This document shows, piece after piece, positions 34,743 to 42,086 of a stretch of DNA of 43,843 nt. Every line of letters begins with the position of its first letter. The stretch's first letter is position 1. Source of the DNA: an uncultured Bacteroidales bacterium (GTDB lineage Bacteria > Bacteroidota > Bacteroidia > Bacteroidales > UBA932); assembly GCA_905235445.1 (NCBI GenBank), contig CAJOLJ010000015.1:1-43843 (forward strand). The letters are read 5' to 3'. The notes under the pieces were generated by a model, which saw nothing but the letters and a program-made list of their open reading frames with translations, did not search any database and was not told the DNA's origin. The position numbers and the translations under genes were made by a program.

Positions 34743-35318
34743 TCACTGTGCACTGTTGTCGACGCTTTCCACCCAGATATGGTATGCTATAGCCGAATTA
34801 GCAGGAATCGTGCCTAACTTTTTGCTGCCGAACCCGTGGGTGGCGGAAAAGAGGATGAAGCACTCCTCCCCGGCCTTTACGCCGGGCAGTCCCTTCTGCA
34901 GTCCGTCCACGAGATCCCCCTCGGAAAGGTCCAGGGTGACAGCCTCGAAGGCGCTCTCGTCGGACAGGGTCCACGAGGAGGACGAGGCCACGTCGGGGGA
35001 GTTGGTGGCGAAAAGGTTCGATGAGGAGATGTTGGCTGAAGTGAGCAGGTATCCGGCATAGAAGAGAGTTACGCTCCCTTTCTCGGAGAGTCCCTCCCCG
35101 GTACCTTCCACGATGATGAGTTTCTCGACCCCGTCCTTCGCCTCGCTTATGTATTCGGGATGGGAGGAGAGCTGGTTGGAGAGGAAGGTCTCGATATTCT
35201 GCTCCTGCTTCTCGAGGGCTGCCCTGAGGCTCTCCTTGACGCAGGAGGGGCACGCACATAGCAAAGTTGCCAGTGCGACAAGTGCGGCTGCTACTGCTCT
35301 TCCATTTATCCTTAACAT
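34743..35318 (-). CDS. FKBP-like lipoprotein (DUF4827-like), probably inactive
   Basis: 191 aa. Signal peptide with CACPSC near residue 26. After a helical segment (LEKQEQNIETFLSNQL) comes an FKBP-type fold: VTLFYAGYLL, LVDGLQKGLPGVKAGEECFILF, GFGSKKLGTIPANSAIAYHIWV. Compared with active FKBPs, the FDSS aspartate, the VI-GW tryptophan and the AYG tyrosine appear replaced, so isomerase activity is doubtful. The position directly after a DHH phosphoesterase gene is where DUF4827 proteins occur in Bacteroides. Its start overlaps the DHH gene's end by 7 bp. Confidence 0.78.
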   Translation of the reverse strand: MLRINGRAVAAALVALATLLCACPSCVKESLRAALEKQEQNIETFLSNQLSSHPEYISEAKDGVEKLIIVEGTGEGLSEKGSVTLFYAGYLLTSANISSSNLFATNSPDVASSSSWTLSDESAFEAVTLDLSEGDLVDGLQKGLPGVKAGEECFILFSATHGFGSKKLGTIPANSAIAYHIWVESVDNSAQ

Positions 35319-36475
35319 GACTTACTTTCGTCTTTTTCAGTCCCCTCGGAGGAGAACTGACCCAGTATTGCTTTCTCGATGTACGGACCTATCTCGTCGG
35401 GGGAAGAGAGAAAGATCCCGCCTCCTTCCTTCTTCGCATTCTCCTCACCCATGTACAAGGTCCCGCCGGCAGCCAACTCATGGCCTCCGCCGTTGAAATG
35501 CTCCCGGCACAGGTCCCTGGCGGATACCCCGCTCTTCGACCTCGTCGAGATCCGGAAGTTCCCGCTGTCCCTGTCCTCGCGGGCGCTTACACTGAGGCGT
35601 ATGTCTCCCACCGTCAGGGGGAGGTTCACGAACCCCTCCGTCTCACCCTTGAGGATCCCGAACTTGGAAAGGGTCTGGGCGGAGAGTATGAAATAACTCG
35701 CATCCCAGCCGCACGGGAGGTGCACGACATGGAGGAGGTCCTCCAGGATGTGCCCCATCAGGCGAAGCCTCTGGAGGCGGTAGCTCTGGTTCACGCACAC
35801 GAGGATCCCGTCCCTGTCGACCCCGCACTCAAGCAGGTCGGATGCCATGCGGAAGGTGGAAGGGGTGGTGGAGTTCGAGAAATTGTTCGTGTCGGTGGTC
35901 ATCCCCGCCATGAGGTTCCATCTGCAGCGGGCGGGAAGCCTGTGCGGGTCCCCCGCTATATCCGGGGTGCGGAGCAGTATCCAGTACAGGAGTTCGCAGG
36001 TGGAGGATACCGATGTGTCGGAGAAGACAAGGTCGAATGGGGCGGTGTCCGGTCCCACGTGATGGTCAACGAGCACCCTCGGGCAGTCCCTTTCGAGGAC
36101 GGCAGAGGAGAGGTCGGCCCCGAGGCGGGAAAACACATTGAAGTCCAGGCACAGGACAAGGTCGGCACGCTCTATTTCCTTTCGGCAGCGCCCTTCGTTT
36201 ATGTCCCATGTGAAGTACTTCTCCCCGTCATGCATGAAATCCAGCGTAGGGGCAATCCTATTGGGGAAAATGCAGGTGCAGCTCTTTCCCAGGACATCCT
36301 GGATGTAGGAAAAAGCGGCGAAGGAGCTTCCGATGGCGTCCCCGTCAGGCAGGGTGTGGGACAGGGTCACTATCCTCTGGGCACAGCGAAGCATCTTCCC
36401 GAAGGATTCTTCCTTCGAGAGGGGCCCTCCCAGGGGGACGGGGGTGCGGGTGTTGTCTTCTTTGAAATGCTCCAA
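35312..36475 (-). CDS. DHH-family phosphoesterase (NrnA-like oligoribonuclease/pAp phosphatase)
   Basis: 387 aa, cytosolic. DHH domain motifs: SHTLPDGDAIGSS (metal Asp residues), LCLDFNV, LVDHHVG (the DHH signature), MTTDTNNFSN. The DHHA1 domain ends with HFNGGGHELAAGG. NrnA degrades nanoRNAs and, in some species, pAp or cyclic dinucleotide products. Full family length plus an N-terminal extension of about 25 residues. First gene of the unit continuing into the two FKBP lipoproteins and the MATE exporter. It is divergent from the gene at 36676. Confidence 0.9.
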   Translation of the reverse strand: MEHFKEDNTRTPVPLGGPLSKEESFGKMLRCAQRIVTLSHTLPDGDAIGSSFAAFSYIQDVLGKSCTCIFPNRIAPTLDFMHDGEKYFTWDINEGRCRKEIERADLVLCLDFNVFSRLGADLSSAVLERDCPRVLVDHHVGPDTAPFDLVFSDTSVSSTCELLYWILLRTPDIAGDPHRLPARCRWNLMAGMTTDTNNFSNSTTPSTFRMASDLLECGVDRDGILVCVNQSYRLQRLRLMGHILEDLLHVVHLPCGWDASYFILSAQTLSKFGILKGETEGFVNLPLTVGDIRLSVSAREDRDSGNFRISTRSKSGVSARDLCREHFNGGGHELAAGGTLYMGEENAKKEGGGIFLSSPDEIGPYIEKAILGQFSSEGTEKDESKSC

Positions 36476-36524
36476 AAGTGTCTGCCTAAATTGATATTGT
36501 ACTTCGACGGCTCAAGTGAGGGTG

Positions 36525-36572
36525 CAAAATTACTAAAATTATTGCTTTTGATAAATCAATTGCCTAACTTTG
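36525..36572. promoter_or_regulatory. Divergent promoter pair, nrnA-like gene and 36676 gene
   Basis: Plus: TTG (36542-36544), 20 nt, TAACTTTG (36565-36572), full consensus, leaving a leader of nearly 100 nt. Minus: TAATTTTG (36525-36532) with a leader of about 43 nt. The two promoters overlap, so firing may be mutually dependent. Confidence 0.65.
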
Positions 36573-36675
36573 TCCGAAAGTTGTGCCCGTGGCGCAGGTC
36601 CCTTTTGGACCCCTTTGGACTTCAGTCCAGGGCGCATGACCCTAATACGATAATCAAATAAAACACACATTAATA

Positions 36676-37365
36676 ATGAACAAGGCATTAAAGGCAATTT
36701 TGAGCATTGTGCTCCTCGTTGTAATCGCTGCTCTTGCATATGCCATCGTACAGAGCATCATGGAGCCCGTGAACTTCAACAAAGAAAAGGATGCCCGTGA
36801 GAAAGTAGGTATCCAGCGCATGAAGGATATCCGTGATCTCCAGGTCGCCTACAAGAGTGTCAACGGAAAATTCACTGCCGATTTCGACTCCCTTGCACAG
36901 TTCTACCGCAACGGTAAGATGGAGGTTGTCATGCAGATCGGATCCAACGATGACTCCCTTGCAGTTGCAAACACCGAGAAACTCAAGAAGGCAAATCGCA
37001 AGATTACCCCCCAGGAGATGTACAAACTCTATCAGCAGGGTCAGCAGCTGGTGTTCGCCATCAAGAACGCTATCCCCGTAAAGGACACTCTCTTCGCACA
37101 TCGCACTGACTTCAACGTCGATTCCCTCCAGTACATTCCCTTCTCCGGTAAGCAGAAAGTCGAGATGGAGGCTATCGTAAAGCAGGTCTCCGGTGTGGAT
37201 GTTCCCCTCTTTGAGGCCAAGATGCCTTACAAGGCTCTGCTCAAGGGAATGGACAACCAGCTCAGGATCAACCTCGATGCCGACAGGAGGGCTTCCAACA
37301 AGTATGAGGGCCTACAGGTAGGTTCCATCTCCGCTCCTAACAACAACGCAGGTAACTGGGAGTAG
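36676..37365 (+). CDS. Conserved membrane-anchored protein of unknown function
   Basis: 229 aa. One N-terminal transmembrane helix (AILSIVLLVVIAALAYAIVQSI) with a very short cytosolic lead, then a soluble domain: KVGIQRMKDIRDLQVAYKSVNGKFTADFDSLAQFY. That stretch resembles the start of type IV pilin-like or pseudopilin proteins after the hydrophobic helix, but there is no prepilin peptidase site, so I do not call it a pilin. The gene's codon usage suggests high expression (GTA, TCC, AAG codons in a smoother pattern than neighbours). It begins a unit with DUF3822, rsmD and topB. Confidence 0.7.
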   Translation: MNKALKAILSIVLLVVIAALAYAIVQSIMEPVNFNKEKDAREKVGIQRMKDIRDLQVAYKSVNGKFTADFDSLAQFYRNGKMEVVMQIGSNDDSLAVANTEKLKKANRKITPQEMYKLYQQGQQLVFAIKNAIPVKDTLFAHRTDFNVDSLQYIPFSGKQKVEMEAIVKQVSGVDVPLFEAKMPYKALLKGMDNQLRINLDADRRASNKYEGLQVGSISAPNNNAGNWE

Positions 37366-38057
37366 TGGAAAGCATTCCTCACATACATAATAGGATATCC
37401 ATTCAAGTCTCCTTGAGTGGATATTCTTTTAAGGTGGAATCCCCGACAGGGGAGTCCACGCTCTCCCCGTGGCTCGGTGCCGAGACCCTCTTCACGACTC
37501 CCCAGCTGCAGAGGCGCTACGAGGCTGTGGAAATCTCCCTGCTGACCCCCAAGGTCACCCTTGTCCCGGAGCATTTCTTCAACCCGGCAGCGGCCAGGAT
37601 GACTCTCGGAGATGTCGTGAACCTAAGGGAAGGGGACAGCGTGGAGTGGGTTCCTTTCCCGTCCTTCGGGGCCGTGGTCCTGTACTCCAATTCCCTGGAT
37701 GAGTCCCTCTCGAAGGTCATCTCCCAGACCGTGCTCACGACTTCGGGGGAGAGGGCCCAGGTCCTTCCCGAGATGTATTACATCCTTAGGGACCTGTATG
37801 AGTGCAAGGAGTACAACAAGATCGTGGCATCCTGGCAGGACAGTTACCTTCACCTCGGGCTTGCCCAGGGAAAGAGCCTGCTTCTTTCCAATGTCTACTA
37901 TGCCCCGGACTTCGTGACTGCGGAGTATTTCATATTCCTGTCCCTCCGAAAGCTGCAGTTCAATCCCGAGATGTCCACCATTTTCTTCCGCACGCCCCTT
38001 TCCGAGGAAAGCGAGATGTCCCTGTACAGGTACTTCCGCTCTGTCGAGAGAATCTGA
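37365..38057 (+). CDS. DUF3822 family protein
   Basis: 230 aa, matching the Bacteroidota family DUF3822 (PF12864), which has a weak actin-like/ASKHA-type fold prediction and no assigned function. It appears to begin with GTG at 37365 (MESIPH), overlapping the last base of the previous gene's TAG, and 1-nt overlaps of this kind indicate translational coupling. No in-frame ATG lies near the beginning. It is followed 47 bp later by rsmD, a neighbourhood common in the phylum. Confidence 0.85.
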   Translation: MESIPHIHNRISIQVSLSGYSFKVESPTGESTLSPWLGAETLFTTPQLQRRYEAVEISLLTPKVTLVPEHFFNPAAARMTLGDVVNLREGDSVEWVPFPSFGAVVLYSNSLDESLSKVISQTVLTTSGERAQVLPEMYYILRDLYECKEYNKIVASWQDSYLHLGLAQGKSLLLSNVYYAPDFVTAEYFIFLSLRKLQFNPEMSTIFFRTPLSEESEMSLYRYFRSVERI

Positions 38058-38104
38058 GGACAAAGGTAGTCCTTTCTTTTCATTCATTATCTCACCCCCT
38101 CCCC

Positions 38105-38683
38105 ATGAGAATAATATCAGGCACCCTTCGTGGAAAGACAATAACCCCGCCATCCTCCTACGATGCCCGTCCCACCACGGACTTCGCCAGGGAGGCCCTT
38201 TTCGACATACTGTCCAATGAGTACGAGTTCGAGGGACTGTGTGTCCTGGACCTCTTCTCGGGGACCGGGGCCATATCCTACGAGTTCATATCCAGGGGGG
38301 CGGAGCACTGCTGGGCCGTGGAGATGAACCCGCGCAATGCTTCCTTCATATCCACTGCGGCAAAGAATCTGGGAATCGGGGACAGGGTCTCCGTTGTCAG
38401 GCACAACGTATTTGATTTCCTGGGGCTGTGCTCCCGGAAGTTCGACCTCGTCTTCGCCGATCCCCCATATGCCCTCTCGGGGCTCGAGACCCTGCCCGAC
38501 AGGGTGTTCGAGTGCGACGTAATCCACCCCGGGGGATATTTCATACTGGAGCACGGCCCCGACAAGTCTTTCGCCGGACATCGGTATTTCGTGAAAGAGA
38601 GAAAATACGGGAAAGTTCATTTCTCCTTCTTTGAGAAGCCGCAGGACTCTGAGAGCGGGGATGATGGGAAGAGCGGGGAATAA
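38105..38683 (+). CDS. rsmD: 16S rRNA (guanine966-N2)-methyltransferase RsmD
   Basis: 192 aa from ATG 38105. Family stretches: MRIISGTLRGK, RPTTDFAREALFDIL, LDLFSGTGAISYEFISRGA (SAM-binding motif I), and FADPPYAL (the catalytic DPPY of N2-guanine methyltransferases). It methylates G966 of 16S rRNA during 30S assembly. Longer upstream frames are rejected since the protein begins at the family's canonical MRI. Followed by topB after 39 bp. Confidence 0.95.
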   Translation: MRIISGTLRGKTITPPSSYDARPTTDFAREALFDILSNEYEFEGLCVLDLFSGTGAISYEFISRGAEHCWAVEMNPRNASFISTAAKNLGIGDRVSVVRHNVFDFLGLCSRKFDLVFADPPYALSGLETLPDRVFECDVIHPGGYFILEHGPDKSFAGHRYFVKERKYGKVHFSFFEKPQDSESGDDGKSGE

Positions 38684-38722
38684 CCTGTATCAAGACACAA
38701 CAGTAGTACCTGAAAAGGATAC

Positions 38723-40948
38723 ATGATAGTAATAATCGCTGAGAAACCTTCCGTCGGAAGGGAGCTGGCCAGGATAGTTGGAGCTACGACTAGGGCGGAC
38801 GGATACATGTCCGGTAACGGCTATGCCGTCACCTGGGCATTCGGTCATCTCGTCCAGATAACCACACCCCTTTCACAGACCCCGTGGAGACGGGACCTGC
38901 TTCCCATCATGCCGGATCAGTTCTACCTCGAAGTGGGCACCAGGACCGACTCCAAAAGCGGGAAAAAGGTCCCCGACGAGGGCTATGCCCATCAGCTGGA
39001 AGTCATCCGCACCCTTTTCAACGATGCAGAGTACATCATAAACGCTGGCGATGCCGGGCGGGAGGGTGAACTCATCCAGCGCTACATCTACGCCTACGTA
39101 GGTTGCACCAGGCCCGTCAAGAGGCTCTGGATATCCTCCCTGACCGACAAGGCCATAAGGGAGGGCCTCGCTTCCCTTCACGACAGTTCCGAGTTCGACA
39201 GCCTCTATGCTGCGGGGAAGGCCCGTAACGAGGCGGACTGGCTGGTGGGGATCAATGCCACCAGGGCCCTTACCGTCCTCTCCGGCGGAAACGGTGTGAA
39301 ATCCCTCGGCAGGGTGCAGACCCCCACCCTCGCCATGGTATGCAAGCGCTTCCAGGAGCACGAGAACTTCGTCCCGCAGACATTCTGGACACTGAGGGTG
39401 TCCTCCGCCAAGGACGGCCTCCCGTTCAAGGCCTCCTCCAAGGACAAGTACACCGAGAAGGACAAGGCGGAAGGGGACATGAGGTCCCTTTTCGAAGGGA
39501 AGGAAATGACGGTACGCACAATGGAGCAGAAGGACAAGACCATCCCTCCGCCCTACCTGCATGACCTCACTTCCCTCCAGAAGGAGGCCAACAAGAGATA
39601 CAACCTCTCCGCCCAGACGACCCTTGACATCGCCCAGAGCCTCTACGAAAAAAAGGTCCTGACCTATCCCAGGACAGGTTCCAAGTTCATTCCCGAGGAT
39701 GTCTTCGCAACCATTCCTTCCCTCATAGCGAATGTCACGCAGACTCCCTCACGCTACGCTCCCTATGCAGCTTCCATGGCGGGAAAGACACTCAGCAAGA
39801 GAAGCGTCGACCAGACCAAGGTAACCGACCACCATGCCATCCTGCCGACCGAGGTCACACCCACGGGTCTTGGTGACCTGGAACAGAAAGTCTACGACCT
39901 TGTCATCTGCCGCATGCTGGAGGCCATGAGCCCGGTGTGCGAGATGCAGTCCACGGTAGTGGAGTTCACCGGCGGAACACAGGACAATATCCCTCTCGTT
40001 GCCAAGGGAAGCGTCACCAAGGCTCCCGGCTGGAAGGCCGTACGCATGGTGGACGGACCTGAAGGGCAGGATGAGGACAAGCCAAAAGGCAAGGGGAAAG
40101 GCAAGGCCTCCGATGAAGAGAACAAAGATGACCAGCAGTCCCTTCCCTCCTTTAAGGTAGGCGACAGGGTCCCTGTCCTGAAGGTTGAATGCAAGGAGGA
40201 CAAGACAAAGCCTAAGCCCCTGCATACGGAGGCTACTCTCCTGGAGGCCATGGAACATGCAGGGAGGGAACTTACTGACGAGCAGCTCAAGGATGCCCTG
40301 AAGGATGTGGGCATCGGCACCCCCGCCACCCGTGCCGGTGAAATCGAGATGATACTGAGCAGGGGCTATGTCCAGAGGAAGGGGAAATCCCTCATTCCCA
40401 CACCCCTGGGTCTGAACATCTATGAGAGCGTGAAGGACAAGTACATTGCCAACGTGGAGATGACAGGAAGGTGGGAGACATCCCTTGCCAAGATCGTGGA
40501 CGGGAAAGTGTCCGCAAAGGCATTCGACGAGTCCATTCGCCGCTTTGTCGTGGCCCTTACTTCGGAGATACTGGAGGACAAGGACGGAAAGGGAGCCCGC
40601 ATCGGTGCCTCTTCTCCCGATGCCATGATCTGTCCCAAGTGCGGGGCTGCCATGACCATGTGGGACAAATGCGTCAAGTGCACTTCCTGCGGCCAGGTCT
40701 ACTGGAGGGAGGTCGCCCATAAGAAACTCTCCGAGGCCACGATGAGAAAACTCTTCCGTGACGGGAAGACCCAGGTCCTGAAGGGGTTCGTATCCGCGAA
40801 GGGCAATACCTTCGACGCTGCCATAGCCCTGAATACACTGGGGCTGATGGTCTTTGATTTTTCCGATGTGCCGCCAAAGACTCCGCCTCCCTCTTCTTCT
40901 GGGGGTGGCCCCTCGGATCCACCTTCATCCTCCCAGGCATCCAGCTAG
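38723..40948 (+). CDS. topB: DNA topoisomerase III
   Basis: 741 aa, type IA topoisomerase. The Toprim domain has EKPSVGRELARIVGA and DAGREGELI. The catalytic Tyr is in LTYPRTGSKF (Tyr315), followed by HHAILPTE. It relaxes negative supercoils and unlinks replication intermediates. A Lys/Asp/Glu-rich insert (KGKGKGKASDEENKDD, near residue 455) interrupts the core. A C-terminal zinc-ribbon (CPKCG, CVKCTSCG) and a Toprim-C-like repeat precede a Pro/Ser-rich tail. The Bacteroidota TopB family shares this layout. Last gene of the unit from 36676, closed by a strong terminator. Confidence 0.96.
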   Translation: MIVIIAEKPSVGRELARIVGATTRADGYMSGNGYAVTWAFGHLVQITTPLSQTPWRRDLLPIMPDQFYLEVGTRTDSKSGKKVPDEGYAHQLEVIRTLFNDAEYIINAGDAGREGELIQRYIYAYVGCTRPVKRLWISSLTDKAIREGLASLHDSSEFDSLYAAGKARNEADWLVGINATRALTVLSGGNGVKSLGRVQTPTLAMVCKRFQEHENFVPQTFWTLRVSSAKDGLPFKASSKDKYTEKDKAEGDMRSLFEGKEMTVRTMEQKDKTIPPPYLHDLTSLQKEANKRYNLSAQTTLDIAQSLYEKKVLTYPRTGSKFIPEDVFATIPSLIANVTQTPSRYAPYAASMAGKTLSKRSVDQTKVTDHHAILPTEVTPTGLGDLEQKVYDLVICRMLEAMSPVCEMQSTVVEFTGGTQDNIPLVAKGSVTKAPGWKAVRMVDGPEGQDEDKPKGKGKGKASDEENKDDQQSLPSFKVGDRVPVLKVECKEDKTKPKPLHTEATLLEAMEHAGRELTDEQLKDALKDVGIGTPATRAGEIEMILSRGYVQRKGKSLIPTPLGLNIYESVKDKYIANVEMTGRWETSLAKIVDGKVSAKAFDESIRRFVVALTSEILEDKDGKGARIGASSPDAMICPKCGAAMTMWDKCVKCTSCGQVYWREVAHKKLSEATMRKLFRDGKTQVLKGFVSAKGNTFDAAIALNTLGLMVFDFSDVPPKTPPPSSSGGGPSDPPSSSQASS

Positions 40949-41008
40949 AGTCCATATTCAAGGCTGGACCCTGTGGGGAAGGCCCCAATGGCCTCAGTTA
41001 CAAATTGA

Positions 41009-41047
41009 AACTACGGTCCTCCGGGCATTGCCCGAGGGACCGTAGTT
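41009..41047. terminator. Strong bidirectional terminator after topB
   Basis: AACTACGGTCC (41009-41019) and GGACCGTAGTT (41037-41047) are perfect 11-bp inverted copies. The stem continues inward with CGGGC/GCCCG around an ATT loop, with one mismatch and one wobble pair. It lies between convergent topB and the 41089 lipoprotein gene. Confidence 0.85.
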
Positions 41048-41088
41048 CTGTATGCACGTGAGAGAATGTGGACGGTGGAGAGGAAAGC

Positions 41089-41577
41089 CTACTCCTTTTT
41101 TGTCACCATGTTCTCAAGCCCGAAGACAGAGAGGGTGGCTTCCTTGCCGCCAGGCTTCAGGACGAACTTCAAAGTCGAGAGTTCTTCCTTCCTGTCACGA
41201 AGGACATCAGGGGACATGTCATACCATTGGTAACCACTGCTGAGGGCGAAAGTCTGCTGATCCAGGTTTCCGATAAGCCATTCCCAAGTGATCATATTGC
41301 CCTTGTCATCGAATGAGACGTTAGTGAAGGCTGATTTCGCAGAGGTGATGTTAAGGTGCAGCACGTTGTCGGCATAAGTGTAGGTGCCGGAGTACTTCTC
41401 ACCCCATGCGATGGTGTACGCATCAAAAGAGTTGCCCTTGAGGATGAGGCAGAAAGCATAGCCGTCCCCGGAAGGGTGGTACGTATTCCAACGTCCCTCA
41501 ATGGAAGTGGCGTCTTCCTTGCCGCAGGAACAAAGGGCTACAACGGCGATGGCAAGGCTGAAAAGAAAACGTTTCAT
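41089..41577 (-). CDS. Small lipoprotein, lipocalin-like beta-barrel
   Basis: 162 aa. Lipobox ALCSC near residue 18. The mature part has the layout of short lipocalin-like proteins common in Bacteroidota: IEGRWNTYHP, then alternating beta strands (GYAFCLILKGNSFDAYTI, YSGTYTYADNVLHLNIT). No catalytic motif is visible, and the ligand is unknown. It is transcribed alone, convergent to topB. The -7 candidate TATCTTTG (41659-41666, minus) is about 80 nt upstream. Confidence 0.7.
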   Translation of the reverse strand: MKRFLFSLAIAVVALCSCGKEDATSIEGRWNTYHPSGDGYAFCLILKGNSFDAYTIAWGEKYSGTYTYADNVLHLNITSAKSAFTNVSFDDKGNMITWEWLIGNLDQQTFALSSGYQWYDMSPDVLRDRKEELSTLKFVLKPGGKEATLSVFGLENMVTKKE

Positions 41578-41974
41578 GGTAGTTTCGCTGTTTCAATGGT
41601 GTATAGGAGGGATTCCCTAGGAAACCCATAATTGTGGTCGCCTATTATTATTGGCACCCAAAGATACCAAAGAAACCCTCCTCTCCGCTTTCATTCCAGG
41701 AATAGAAAGTGTCATTTCCCGAAGTGATACTGCCCGGCATTCCTGTATGGATGGGTGTCTCAACGAAAAAGACATTCGAGAAAGGATTTGCGAAAATCAA
41801 TGAATAATTAAGCCCCTAGGGCACTGGCTTTCCGCCTGAAAAAATGGCTCCTGCATGATCTCTGACATGGATGAGATGGCCGATGCCACCGTATATCGTT
41901 TCGTATGGGTCAGGGATGAACTTCGGTACAATAGGACCAATTATTACCTGGGTTCTCAATGCAATGAACCACTC

Positions 41975-42005
41975 TTGTTAAAGCAGAACGGTTTAGCTAA
42001 ATTTG
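41975..42005 (+). promoter_or_regulatory. Promoter for the second ATPase gene
   Basis: TTG (41975-41977), 20 nt, TAAATTTG (41998-42005): full consensus. A second -7-like TAACTTTG lies at 42038-42045 without a -33 box. Confidence 0.65.
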
Positions 42006-42018
42006 CAAAGCAGGATTT

Positions 42019-42067
42019 CAGTCATTGTATGTGACTGTAACTTTGACTATAATTGTCATGACTGTCA
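42019..42067 (+). repeat. Cluster of TGAC/GTCA half-sites upstream of the ATPase
   Basis: Six half-sites in 47 bp: GTCA 42021, TGAC 42032, TGAC 42044, GTCA 42055, TGAC 42059, GTCA 42064. The first two sit inside a perfect inverted repeat CAGTCA/TGACTG (42019-42024 with 42032-42037). Spacing is near 11 bp, about one helical turn. It may be an operator for a dimeric or multimeric regulator. Confidence 0.5.
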
Positions 42068-42086
42068 AACATCAATAACTCACGCT

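Larger units (their letters stand above)
41578..42086. other. 509-bp intergenic region with regulatory repeats
   Basis: Between the small lipoprotein and the second ATPase. It holds a -7 candidate for the lipoprotein (41659-41666), a 59-codon plus-strand frame (41855-42034) of no recognised family, an ATPase promoter, and the TGAC half-site cluster at 42019-42067. A short frame in 41700-41810 could be the tail of a decayed gene (VSFPEVILPGIPVWMG), but I could not place it. Confidence 0.5.

Noticed and set aside
35480..36661. 393-codon frame antisense to the DHH phosphoesterase
   Set aside because: Shadow of a well-supported gene and runs across its promoter.
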